NCBI GenBank assembly: GCA_900129595.1
Contig: FQWG01000008.1
Span: 62,001 to 126,000, forward strand
DNA: 64,000 nucleotides
Direction: 5' to 3'
Origin: Flavobacterium frigidimaris
GTDB taxonomy: Bacteria; Bacteroidota; Bacteroidia; Flavobacteriales; Flavobacteriaceae
Below, one piece after another: positions 49,378 through 57,429 of this stretch. A program made the position numbers and the translations under genes. Under the pieces are notes generated by a model, which searched no databases, had not been told where the DNA came from, and saw nothing but the letters and a program-made list of their open reading frames with translations. The number at the start of each line of letters is the position of its first letter. Within the stretch, counting starts at the first letter, position 1.

Positions 49378-49440
49378 TTTTGCCACAGATTAAAGGATTA
49401 AAAAGATTAATCATTATAATATGTGAAATCTGTGGCAAAA
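49378..49440. repeat. TTTTGCCACAGATT palindromic repeat, copy downstream of nirD
   Basis: TTTTGCCACAGAT pairs with ATCTGTGGCAAAA (49428-49440, perfect 13 bp). It starts 7 bp after the nirD stop and is a direct repeat of the copy at 48912. Confidence 0.65.
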
Positions 49441-49464
49441 ATAAAAGCAAAAGACTTAATTCAG

Positions 49465-49472
49465 TATCTTTG
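49465..49472 (+). promoter_or_regulatory. Possible -7 box for the DUF4202 gene
   Basis: TATCTTTG matches TAnnTTTG 25 bp before the ATG; no -33 TTG is visible. Confidence 0.35.
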
Positions 49473-49496
49473 AAATTCTATTATCTTACCAAAAAA

Positions 49497-50081
49497 ATGA
49501 ACACACCTTTTCAAAAAGCAAGCGAATGGATTGATGCTGAAAACGCACAGGATCCTAATATCGAAATCGACCAGAATACCGAATATCCAAAGGAATTATT
49601 GTACTCCAACAGAATGTACGAAAAACTGATGCAATTTCAACCAAATGCTTCAGAAGAAGTTCAGATTGCCTCAAAAGCACAACACATCTGCCGATGGAAA
49701 GTAGCCCGCGAATCATACCCAATGGATCGTGTAGGATATTTGAAATGGAGAGAAGACCTTAAAAAATTTCATGCCAAAACTGCTGCCCAAATTTTAGAAA
49801 AAGCAGGTTATGATCAGGAATTTATTGCAAGAGTTTCTTTTTTAATTGAAAAGAAACTGCTTAAAAAAGATGCTGAAACTCAATTACTCGAAGATGTCAT
49901 CTGTCTGGTCTTTTTAGAATATTATTTAGATCCTTTTGTACACAAACACGATGAAGAAAAGCTGAAAAACATCATCAAAAAAACCTGGGATAAAATGTCT
50001 GACAAAGGACATCAGGAAGCGTTAAAAATCAACTACTCCGAAGAAAATTTAAACCTGATAAAAGCTTCTTTAGGATTGTAA
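49497..50081 (+). CDS. DUF4202 protein of the nitrate assimilation cluster
   Basis: 194 residues from the ATG at 49497 (MNTPFQKASEWIDAENAQDP); the frame is open further upstream, but that part is repeat sequence. All-helical protein with conserved histidines and acids spaced as in HD-type hydrolases: AQHICRWKVARESYP, LKKFHAKTAAQ, LLEDVICLVFLEYYL, HKHDEEKLKNI. The function of DUF4202 is unknown; the family is often found near nitrite or sulfite assimilation genes. Here it lies between nirD and the sensor kinase. Confidence 0.87.
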   Translation: MNTPFQKASEWIDAENAQDPNIEIDQNTEYPKELLYSNRMYEKLMQFQPNASEEVQIASKAQHICRWKVARESYPMDRVGYLKWREDLKKFHAKTAAQILEKAGYDQEFIARVSFLIEKKLLKKDAETQLLEDVICLVFLEYYLDPFVHKHDEEKLKNIIKKTWDKMSDKGHQEALKINYSEENLNLIKASLGL

Positions 50082-50094
50082 TCTGATTTTTTTT

Positions 50095-50124
50095 ATGAAA
50101 TGAGCGCAAGCGAATTTCATTTTC
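50095..50124 (+). terminator. Hairpin after the DUF4202 gene
   Basis: ATGAAAT-GAGCGCAAGCGA-ATTTCAT followed by TTTCC, with an inner GCG/CGC pairing; 14 bp past the stop. Confidence 0.45.
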
Positions 50125-50151
50125 CGATAAAAAGACAAATATTATCTTCGA

Positions 50152-51957
50152 ATGAAAAAAAACAATCCGGAAGCTGCTGATAAAATCACGTTTAAAAATT
50201 TACGCCGACTGTATTTTTTTGCACTTCTTACTATTGCCGTAACCATAATTGCAAGCCAGATTTTAGTACAATACAATCTGAACCAACAATTAAGCGATTC
50301 TAAGATTATCAATATTTCCGGAAAACAGCGAATGTTGAGTCAGAAAATCGTCAAAGAGATTCTGATTTTACATTATGTTTCGGACAAACCTTCGCAAAAG
50401 CAAATCTCACATTTAAAGAACGTTTTGTCTCTTTGGAAAACTACTCAAAATTCCCTTGAGAATGGCAGTGACAGCTTGGCTTTCCCAAAAGAAAAAAGCG
50501 AAACGCTGAGCACATTATATTCAGCAATCAACCCCATTTTCAATAGTATTACGGAGGCAACGGATTTGTTTCTTTTGAATTTAGAACAAAAAAACAATCT
50601 CGCCGAAAATCAAAAATTGGTACAAATCATTCTAAAAAACGAAGATGCCTTTCTTTCGAAAATGAATGAAATTGTGAGTCAGTACGATCTCGAAGCTCAC
50701 GAAAAAGTTACCAAACAACGCCAAATAGAATACTGGATTTTTGCCTTTACCCTCTTTGTTTTGCTCTTAGAATTCTTCTTTATTTTTAGACCTACCAACA
50801 AAAAAATCGAGAATCTTATTTCAAAATTATTATCGTCTGAAAAGAAAGCTTTAAAACTCGCATATGACACAGAAATCATAAGCGAAATTAAAGAAAATTC
50901 AGTAAAAGAATTGAAATCGCTGAATCACGCCATGGAAAATACGCTCCTTTATTGCCGTATTGCCCCGGATGGCTCCATTATTCATGTTGGTGAAAAATTT
51001 GCTAAACTTTTAAATTACACCAAATTTTCATCCAATAAAAAATTCTCTGAGATTTTAACAATCGACGAAAAGGACCAGCTCAATATTGACCGTATTATAT
51101 TTGAAAAACAACGCAGCGGGTGGCAGGGTGAGCTTAAAATTATCAATAAAGAACACCATACGATTTGGTTGGATTTATCAATGGTTCCGGTTATGATCAA
51201 AAAGGGCGAATTAGAACTTCTGATCGTTTGCTTCAATATTACTGAACGTAAAAAAGCACAAAGAGAAGTTGAGCGCCTGAACCTGGAAAACAGTACGGAA
51301 AAAATCAACCAGCAAAAGATTATTTCGAGTAAAATTGTAGAAAATCAGGAAAAAGAACAAAACCGAATTGCCAAAGAAATTCACGATGGAATTGGCCAGA
51401 TGCTTACAGGTTTAAAATTTAGTCTAGAAAGTATCAATCTGGACGATAAAGAAAAGTCGGCTCAAAAAATCGAATATCTAAAAAAATTATCACTCGATAT
51501 TATCAAAGGAGTCCGTACAGCAACTTTCAACCTCATGCCTCCGGAACTGAGCGATCACGGAATCGTTTCTTCGCTGGCTAAACTTGCACTGGAACTTTCA
51601 AAATTAACGGGAAAAGAAATCCTCTTTTACAATAAAACTGATTTTGATCAGCGTCTGGATTCTTTAATCGAGATCAATATTTACCGTCTCGCGCAGGAAG
51701 CCATCAATAATGCCATAAAATATGCCGAATCGTCTCATATTATCGTGCAGCTTTCCCACAGCCAGACTTTGCTGAGTATCATTATTGATGATAACGGAAA
51801 AGGCTTCGATATATATGCGGCAGACAAAAAAAGAAACAGCGAATCCGGAATGGGATTATTGTTTATGAAGGAAAGAATCCAATACATCAACGGACGCGTT
51901 TTCATCAAATCAATTCCCGGAGAAGGAACGAGGATCACCTTCAATATTCCGATTTAA
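50152..51957 (+). CDS. Nitrate-sensor-like histidine kinase (NarX/PilJ-type input, HisKA_3)
   Basis: 601 residues. TM1 about 20-40, a periplasmic four-helix domain (about 42-190), TM2 about 195-212, a PAS domain (about 258-375; LLYCRIAPDGSIIHVGEKF), HisKA_3 with phospho-acceptor His411 in AKEIHDGIGQMLTG, and HATPase_c (about 500-601; EAINNAIKYAES, DDNGKGFD, GMGLLFMKERI). The sensor segment INISGKQRMLSQKI (Arg60) resembles the P-box of NarX (IN-x-x-G-x-x-RM), where the Arg binds nitrate; related PilJ-type domains share it. It probably senses nitrate or nitrite and phosphorylates the regulator encoded 348 bp downstream. Confidence 0.9.
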   Translation: MKKNNPEAADKITFKNLRRLYFFALLTIAVTIIASQILVQYNLNQQLSDSKIINISGKQRMLSQKIVKEILILHYVSDKPSQKQISHLKNVLSLWKTTQNSLENGSDSLAFPKEKSETLSTLYSAINPIFNSITEATDLFLLNLEQKNNLAENQKLVQIILKNEDAFLSKMNEIVSQYDLEAHEKVTKQRQIEYWIFAFTLFVLLLEFFFIFRPTNKKIENLISKLLSSEKKALKLAYDTEIISEIKENSVKELKSLNHAMENTLLYCRIAPDGSIIHVGEKFAKLLNYTKFSSNKKFSEILTIDEKDQLNIDRIIFEKQRSGWQGELKIINKEHHTIWLDLSMVPVMIKKGELELLIVCFNITERKKAQREVERLNLENSTEKINQQKIISSKIVENQEKEQNRIAKEIHDGIGQMLTGLKFSLESINLDDKEKSAQKIEYLKKLSLDIIKGVRTATFNLMPPELSDHGIVSSLAKLALELSKLTGKEILFYNKTDFDQRLDSLIEINIYRLAQEAINNAIKYAESSHIIVQLSHSQTLLSIIIDDNGKGFDIYAADKKRNSESGMGLLFMKERIQYINGRVFIKSIPGEGTRITFNIPI

Positions 51958-52305
51958 ATAATTAGAGAATGAAATAATTTTCTGTAAAATACAACTAAAA
52001 GACAATCTTTGGGCGAGAGAGCATTAGAAGATATTTGGGAACAACAGCAATTAATCGCATTTTTATCACACTGAGCGATCCGAGACTTTGGGAGAAGTCA
52101 CGCAAAAAAACACAATCAACCTCGTTAAACTTTACCAACCAAAACTTTGACAAAGATTTAGAAATTGTGATTTCGATTGATTTTTGATATTGCAGTTGGA
52201 TTTTGCAATTTCAAAAATTTGGATTTTCTTTAAGTAATTACGTATCTTAGCCTCATATTTATAGATGAATATACGTAAAAAATCAGACTCAAAATTAAGT
52301 AAACC
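51958..52305. promoter_or_regulatory. 348-bp gap between sensor kinase and response regulator
   Basis: No gene. It contains worn repeat pieces (a CACTGAGCGATCCGAGAC segment near 52068 and an AACTTTGACAAAG half palindrome near 52141) and, closer to the regulator, ACGTA half-sites near 52240 and 52272. TATCTTAG (52243-52250) is one base off the -7 consensus. Confidence 0.35.
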
Positions 52306-52965
52306 ATGAGTAATATTATTAGAGTAGTCCTGGCTGATGACCATGTTTTTGTAAGAGATGGCATAAAATCATTGTTAGAAAACGTTGCCAACATTGAGGT
52401 TGTAGGTGAAGCTATTGATGGCGCTGACGCTCTTGAAGTCGTAGCAGTCAATAAACCGGACTTACTTATAGTAGATATTCGTATGCCTAACCTGACAGGG
52501 ATCGAAGTAGTAGAAAAACTTAGAAACGATAATAATGATGTCAAAATCATCATGCTTTCGATGCACGAATCTGAAGAATATGTCTTAAAATCAATTAAAG
52601 CCGGAGCCGATGGTTATTTGTTAAAAGGTTCCAGTAAAGAAGAATTTTTAAAAGCATTATACACAGTTGCTGCAGGTGGAAAATATTTTAGCGGCGATAT
52701 CTCTTCTATATTAATTGGTCAGTTAACCAGCTCTTCAGTTTCATTAGAGCCTAAACAAAATTTAGCCGGGGAAATGATGATTACCAAAAGAGAAAAAGAA
52801 ATCCTAACTCTTTTGTTATCCGGAAAAGGAAATAAAGAAATTGCTGAAGCTCTTGAAATCAGTAAACGAACTGCTGAAGTGCACCGTTTCAATTTAATGA
52901 AAAAGCTAAAAGTAAAGAACCTAATGGAACTTTCGAACAAAGCAGCTGAATATTCACTGCTTTAA
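52306..52965 (+). CDS. NarL/FixJ-family response regulator
   Basis: 219 residues. Receiver domain (about 5-122; LADDHVFVRDG, phospho-acceptor Asp57 in LLIVDIRMPNL, LLKGSSKEEF) and LuxR-type HTH (about 152-212; TKREKEILTLLLSGKGNKEIA, SKRTAEVHRFNLMKKL). Natural partner of the HisKA_3 kinase just upstream. It lies 98 bp upstream of narK, and likely controls the nitrate genes. Confidence 0.94.
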   Translation: MSNIIRVVLADDHVFVRDGIKSLLENVANIEVVGEAIDGADALEVVAVNKPDLLIVDIRMPNLTGIEVVEKLRNDNNDVKIIMLSMHESEEYVLKSIKAGADGYLLKGSSKEEFLKALYTVAAGGKYFSGDISSILIGQLTSSSVSLEPKQNLAGEMMITKREKEILTLLLSGKGNKEIAEALEISKRTAEVHRFNLMKKLKVKNLMELSNKAAEYSLL

Positions 52966-52970
52966 AAAAA

Positions 52971-53064
52971 TACGTATAAATACGTAATTATTTTCATAAA
53001 ACTGCGTTTTAGCAGTTTTAAACTAAGCTATAGTACTTATTTTTATCAAAAATTATAAGTACTA
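52971..53064 (+). promoter_or_regulatory. narK upstream palindromes
   Basis: TACGTA-TAAA-TACGTA (52971-52986) is an FNR-geometry site. TAGTACTTAT-N14-ATAAGTACTA (53031-53064) is a perfect 10-bp inverted repeat that ends on the A of the narK start codon, so it may also fold in the mRNA over the ribosome-binding region. Confidence 0.5.
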
Positions 53065-54542
53065 TGAAAACCACAAACTCATTATCGCAATCACACAAGA
53101 TTTTATTTTTGAACACACTTGCCTTTACAGTGTGTTTTGCCTGTTGGACATTAAATGGGGTTCTCGTTACCTTTTTAGTCGATAACGGAATTTTTCATTG
53201 GAGCGTTGTACAGGTTGGATGGCTTCTTGGAATCCCAATTTTAACAGGCTCCATCATGCGTTTGCCTATTGGTATCCTGACAGATAAATTTGGCGGCAAA
53301 TATATTTTCTCCCTTTTACTTCTGCTCTGCTCGATTCCACTGTTTTTATTGCCTTTTGCTGACAGCTTTTTTATGTTTGCTTTACTAAGCTTTTTATTCG
53401 GAATGGTAGGAACAAGTTTTGCGGTTGGAATTGGATATACTTCGATTTGGTATCCAAAAGAATGGCAGGGACGCGCTTTGGGAATCTTCGGAATGGGAAA
53501 TGCCGGAGCTGCAATCACTACCTTTTTAGCACCCTCTTTACTGAATCATTTTTCTATTGACAATCCTCAAAATGGCTGGAAAATACTTCCTGTTATTTAT
53601 GCTGTTGCGTTAGTCGTAATCGGAATTGCCTTTTTGATTTTCGCCACAAACAAAAAGATTGAGAACAATACCAAAACAGTCTCACAAATGCTTCAATCTT
53701 TAAAAAGTGCCAGAGTTTGGCGTTTTGGAGCCTATTACTTTTTAGTATTCGGATGTTTTGTAGCTTATTCGCAATGGTTGCTTCCCAATTTTATGAATGT
53801 CTATCAAACCAGTTTGGTTATGGGCGGTTTGTTCGCAACACTTTTTAGTTTGCCATCTGGTGTAATCAGAGCTTTTGGAGGTTACTTATCGGATAAATTT
53901 GGTGCACGAAAAGTAATGTACTGGGTTTTGAGTTCTTCCGTTATTCTGAGCGCTTTATTGATGATTCCAAAAATGGAAATTACCACAACCGGACCAGGAG
54001 TTTTAGCTACTAAAAAAGGAACAATAACGGAAGTATCTAATGAAAAAATAAAAATCGGGAATACTGATTTTGCTGTTGCACAGAAAAAAGAAACCGAATC
54101 TGAAAATGCAATTTTCCCAACCAAAACTTCATGGCAGCAAGTTGTGGTTGAACAAAATCAGACCGTGAAGAAAAAAGAACTATTAGCCAAAGGAATTACA
54201 GTAATTAAGTTTGATGCCAATATGTGGGTTTTCCTGGTTTTGGTAATCCTGATCGGAATTTCCTGGGGAATTGGCAAAGCAGCGGTTTACAAACACATTC
54301 CGGAATACTTCCCGACAGAAGTTGGCGTTGTAGGCGGAATGGTCGGAATGATTGGCGGTTTGGGCGGTTTCTTCGGGCCAATTATCTTCGGATATCTATT
54401 AACAGCAACCGGAATCTGGTCAAGTTCATGGATTTTTATTTTACTACTTTCAGTAATTTGCCTGATTTGGATGCACTACACCATCACCAAAATTATGAAC
54501 GAAAAACAGCCTGTTTTAGCCAAAGTAATAGACAGGCAATAA
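53064..54542 (+). CDS. narK: Nitrate/nitrite MFS transporter with large periplasmic insertion
   Basis: 492 residues, 12 predicted TM helices. NarK signatures: TM5 region AVGIGYTSIWYPKEWQGRALG and TM11 region GKAAVYKHIPEYFPTEVGVVGG followed by GLGGFFGP; loop 2-3 motif PIGILTDKFGGK. Between TM9 and TM10 there is an extra hydrophilic insert (about 305-382). Its halves, TKKGTITEVSNEKIKIG and QVVVEQNQTVKKKELLAKG, look like a biotinyl/lipoyl-type barrel-sandwich domain, which would lie in the periplasm. It takes nitrate in or exchanges it for nitrite. Confidence 0.93.
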   Translation: MKTTNSLSQSHKILFLNTLAFTVCFACWTLNGVLVTFLVDNGIFHWSVVQVGWLLGIPILTGSIMRLPIGILTDKFGGKYIFSLLLLLCSIPLFLLPFADSFFMFALLSFLFGMVGTSFAVGIGYTSIWYPKEWQGRALGIFGMGNAGAAITTFLAPSLLNHFSIDNPQNGWKILPVIYAVALVVIGIAFLIFATNKKIENNTKTVSQMLQSLKSARVWRFGAYYFLVFGCFVAYSQWLLPNFMNVYQTSLVMGGLFATLFSLPSGVIRAFGGYLSDKFGARKVMYWVLSSSVILSALLMIPKMEITTTGPGVLATKKGTITEVSNEKIKIGNTDFAVAQKKETESENAIFPTKTSWQQVVVEQNQTVKKKELLAKGITVIKFDANMWVFLVLVILIGISWGIGKAAVYKHIPEYFPTEVGVVGGMVGMIGGLGGFFGPIIFGYLLTATGIWSSSWIFILLLSVICLIWMHYTITKIMNEKQPVLAKVIDRQ

Positions 54543-54646
54543 GTCATCGTAAAAGTTTAAAAAAGTTAGTGGTGAAATATGATTTTTATCATTCCTAACC
54601 ATATCCTTTTCTTCTAATTTAACATCTTGTTTAAACCAGCCAAATT

Positions 54647-55909
54647 ATGAAAAAATTAAAAATAGCACTTTTAGTGCTTTTAGCAGGAATAAGTTACGAT
54701 ATTCAGGCACAGGAACTAGATGTAAATTTGCAATTAAGACCTCGTTTTGAATATCGTAACGGATACAAAACTCTTATACCGGAAGGTACAGAAGCAACAT
54801 CTCAAATCTCACAGCGTTCAAGACTAAATTTTAATTACAAACAGGATCAATTAACTGTAAAATTAACTTTTCAGAATGTCAGAACATGGGGAGATGTGGC
54901 AACAACCGCAACTTCAGATAAAAATGCTGTAGCTGTTTTTGAAGCCTGGGCACAATATGATATCAGTGAAAAATGGAGTGCAAGAGCGGGCCGTCAAGTA
55001 CTTTCTTATGATAACCAACGTATTATGGGAGAAATTGACTGGCTGCAACAGGGACAAAGTCACGATGCCGTAATGGTTTCCTTTCATCCAAAAAACCATC
55101 AGCTTGACATGGGATTTACCTATAACTCTGATGCCGAAAACAACTTTCAGACTCCTTATACAGTAAACAATTATAAAGCCATGCAATATGCCTGGTATCA
55201 TGCTAATGCAGACAAATTAGGCGTTAGTTTGTTAGTTTTGAATACAGGTTATGAATATGCCAACCCGGATAAAAAGTTACTCGTAGATTACAAACAAACT
55301 TTTGGAACTTACCTTACTTACAAAACCAAAAAAGTAGATAGTAACTTGAGTTTCTACGGTCAAACCGGAAAAAGTGCAGACAAACAAGTTAGTGCCTGGG
55401 ATGGCGCTGTAAACTTTGCCTATAATCTAACCGATTCTTTTAAAGCCGGAATTGGTTATGAATACCTGTCAGGAAAAGACATGAACGATGCAAGTAAAGT
55501 AATCAAATCATTTAATCCTATTTTTGGTACCAATCACGCTTTTAATGGTTACATGGATTATTTTTATGTTGGCGGAGGTCATCAAAACAGCGTTGGTTTA
55601 CAAGATGCTAATTTGAAATTCAACTACAATGTAAAAAAATGGCAATTTGCCTTAATGCCACACGTATTCCTTTCTGCTGCTGATGTAGTTGTAGCAAACA
55701 AAAAAATGGATTCGTATTTAGGAACTGAGATCGACTTTACGGCCGGATTCAATTTCAAAAAAGACATTATACTTACAGGAGGCTATTCTCAAATGTTTGG
55801 TACTAAAACTTTAGAAGTTTTAAAAGCTCCCGGATATGCAGGACATACCAACAACTGGGCCTGGTTAATGATTTCCGTAAATCCGAGAATTTTCAGCTGG
55901 AAGAAGTAA
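54647..55909 (+). CDS. Outer-membrane porin of the alginate-export family
   Basis: 420 residues with signal peptide (1-22, ending DIQAQ). A beta-barrel pattern throughout: VNLQLRPRFEYRNGYKTL, SRLNFNYKQDQLTVKLTFQNVRTWG, WSARAGRQVLSYDNQRIMGEIDWLQQGQ (typical of Alginate_exp), and a C-terminal strand NNWAWLMISVNPRIFSW. Alginate is not implied: placed right after narK it is more likely the outer-membrane entry route for nitrate. About 100 bp after narK, possibly the same transcript. Confidence 0.88.
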   Translation: MKKLKIALLVLLAGISYDIQAQELDVNLQLRPRFEYRNGYKTLIPEGTEATSQISQRSRLNFNYKQDQLTVKLTFQNVRTWGDVATTATSDKNAVAVFEAWAQYDISEKWSARAGRQVLSYDNQRIMGEIDWLQQGQSHDAVMVSFHPKNHQLDMGFTYNSDAENNFQTPYTVNNYKAMQYAWYHANADKLGVSLLVLNTGYEYANPDKKLLVDYKQTFGTYLTYKTKKVDSNLSFYGQTGKSADKQVSAWDGAVNFAYNLTDSFKAGIGYEYLSGKDMNDASKVIKSFNPIFGTNHAFNGYMDYFYVGGGHQNSVGLQDANLKFNYNVKKWQFALMPHVFLSAADVVVANKKMDSYLGTEIDFTAGFNFKKDIILTGGYSQMFGTKTLEVLKAPGYAGHTNNWAWLMISVNPRIFSWKK

Positions 55910-55935
55910 AACCATTCTTAAAATCTGATATACAT

Positions 55936-55976
55936 TTTACCCTTTTTCTCATTTGGAAGAAGGGTATTTTTGTATC
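55936..55976 (+). terminator. Terminator after the porin gene
   Basis: TACCCTT and AAGGGTA arms with a U-rich tail (ATTTTTG) about 30-60 bp after the stop. Confidence 0.5.
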
Positions 55977-56065
55977 CTGCAATATCACATATATTACACT
56001 TTAATTTGTATTTTCGTTCAATATAAATAACTTTTTCATAAACTAAATAGTATACATAAGCAGAC

Positions 56066-56575
56066 ATGAAGAGATTAAAATATTCACTTTTTTTAGGACT
56101 AGGAACAAGTCTGTTTTTTACCACATATTTTTATTTTAAAGAAAATATTCCCTCTGATGTCCTGCTGGTTATTGCAGTATTTATAACTATATTCATGACA
56201 GTAATATCTTACTTCAAGATGTTCTCGCATATAAATAATGAAGAAATCACTTTTCTGGAATTAAAAAACATAATCTATTCCGGAAGAGCTAATCATTATT
56301 TAAATGGTATTGCAGTTGGAGGAAGTCTTTATATAACAAATAATCAACTTGTGTTTCAAACCAATATTATTAATTTTCTGCAAAAACACGAATGCATAAT
56401 CAATATTGAAGATATAATCGCTGTAGAATTTGAAAAAACTTTAGGAATAGCTAATAATGGAATACTAATAAGAATTAAGAATGACTCAAAAGAACAATTT
56501 GTTGTAACAAATAGAGAGATTTGGAAAAATCAAATTGAGAATAGAACCAAAATTAAATCCTCAAATTCTATCTAA
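56066..56575 (+). CDS. Small membrane protein with GRAM-like domain
   Basis: 169 residues. Two TM helices near the N-terminus (about 5-24 and 30-52), then a GRAM/PH-like soluble domain: GSLYITNNQLVFQTN, INIEDIIAVEFEKTLGIANNGILIRIKN, FVVTNREIWKNQIE. Such domains bind lipids in other proteins; the role here is unknown. Not obviously connected with the nitrate genes around it. Confidence 0.7.
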   Translation: MKRLKYSLFLGLGTSLFFTTYFYFKENIPSDVLLVIAVFITIFMTVISYFKMFSHINNEEITFLELKNIIYSGRANHYLNGIAVGGSLYITNNQLVFQTNIINFLQKHECIINIEDIIAVEFEKTLGIANNGILIRIKNDSKEQFVVTNREIWKNQIENRTKIKSSNSI

Positions 56576-56587
56576 ACATATCAATCA

Positions 56588-56674
56588 ATGAAAATTATAG
56601 CTTGGAATTGCAATATGGCATTCACTTTCAATTCTAATATTAAGAGACAATACACAGCGATCACGAACCATTAA
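56588..56674 (+). pseudogene. Remnant of an endonuclease/exonuclease/phosphatase-family gene (5' end only)
   Basis: A 28-codon frame begins MKIIAWNCNMAF, the characteristic start of EEP-family nucleases (MKIISWNCNMAFRKK in relatives). After about 12 residues the similarity ends and the frame stops. No further EEP motifs follow. Probably what is left after a deletion. Confidence 0.5.
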
Positions 56675-56693
56675 TAATTAAATTCAATATATA

Positions 56694-57317
56694 ATGACGA
56701 ACAACTGGACTCAAAGATGGGACAACCGCTACAGCAGCGAAGAATTTGCCTACGGCACAGCACCCAACAATTATCTAAAAGAACAATTAGAAAAACTAGA
56801 ACCCGGACGTATTCTCTTCCCCGCCGAAGGCGAAGGACGTAATGCTGTTTTTGCAGCGAAATCAGGCTGGAAAGTTGCCGCTTTTGACATAAGCGAAGAA
56901 GGAAAAAACAAAGCTCTTAAGCTTGCCGAAGCCAGTAATATAACTATTGAGTATCAGGTTGGAGAATTAGAAACGCTACACTATCAACCAGAACAATTTG
57001 ATGCTATTGCTTTAATTTACGCTCACTTTCCCGCAGAAATTAAATCGGCGATTCACAAAACACTTGAAACTTATTTACGCAAAGACGGTATGATTATCTT
57101 TGAAGCTTTCAGTAAAAAACACTTAGAATATCTGGCCATTAACGATAAAGTTGGCGGACCAAAAGATATCGAATCTTTATTCTCTATTCAAGAAATTCAA
57201 GCTGATTTCCCAAACTATGAAATCATCGCATTAGAAGAAAAAGAAATTGAATTGAGCGAAGGCTTATTCCATAACGGAAAAGGTTCTGTAATTCGATTCG
57301 TTGGCAGAAAAAAATAA
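56694..57317 (+). CDS. SAM-dependent methyltransferase, TehB/TPMT-like
   Basis: 207 residues. N-terminal [21 protein letters not shown] is typical of the tellurite/thiopurine methyltransferase-like group. SAM motif I is [16 protein letters not shown], motif [16 protein letters not shown], motif [14 protein letters not shown], and [19 protein letters not shown]. Substrate not known. It follows the nuclease remnant and precedes a toxin-antitoxin pair. Confidence 0.87.
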   Translation: MTNNWTQRWDNRYSSEEFAYGTAPNNYLKEQLEKLEPGRILFPAEGEGRNAVFAAKSGWKVAAFDISEEGKNKALKLAEASNITIEYQVGELETLHYQPEQFDAIALIYAHFPAEIKSAIHKTLETYLRKDGMIIFEAFSKKHLEYLAINDKVGGPKDIESLFSIQEIQADFPNYEIIALEEKEIELSEGLFHNGKGSVIRFVGRKK

Positions 57318-57407
57318 TTGTACTCGGCGTAGATGCACTGCGGTGTGCCTCTGCAACTCGCTCTTTTAAAAAAATCTAAAAAAAACATTCCCTTAGAAGA
57401 TAATTCC

Positions 57408-57415
57408 TAAATTTG
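57408..57415 (+). promoter_or_regulatory. -7 box of the toxin-antitoxin operon
   Basis: TAAATTTG matches TAnnTTTG exactly, 15 bp before the antitoxin ATG (57430), implying a very short leader. Confidence 0.45.
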
Positions 57416-57429
57416 AAAAAATATTGAAT

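Noticed and set aside
53064..54542. Idea that narK is two genes or a transposon-interrupted gene because of the insert
   Set aside because: The frame is continuous, the insert has a plausible fold and both flanking halves keep NarK motifs.
55918..56124. 68-codon minus-strand frame at the porin terminator
   Set aside because: Overlaps the terminator and the start of the GRAM-like gene; no family similarity.
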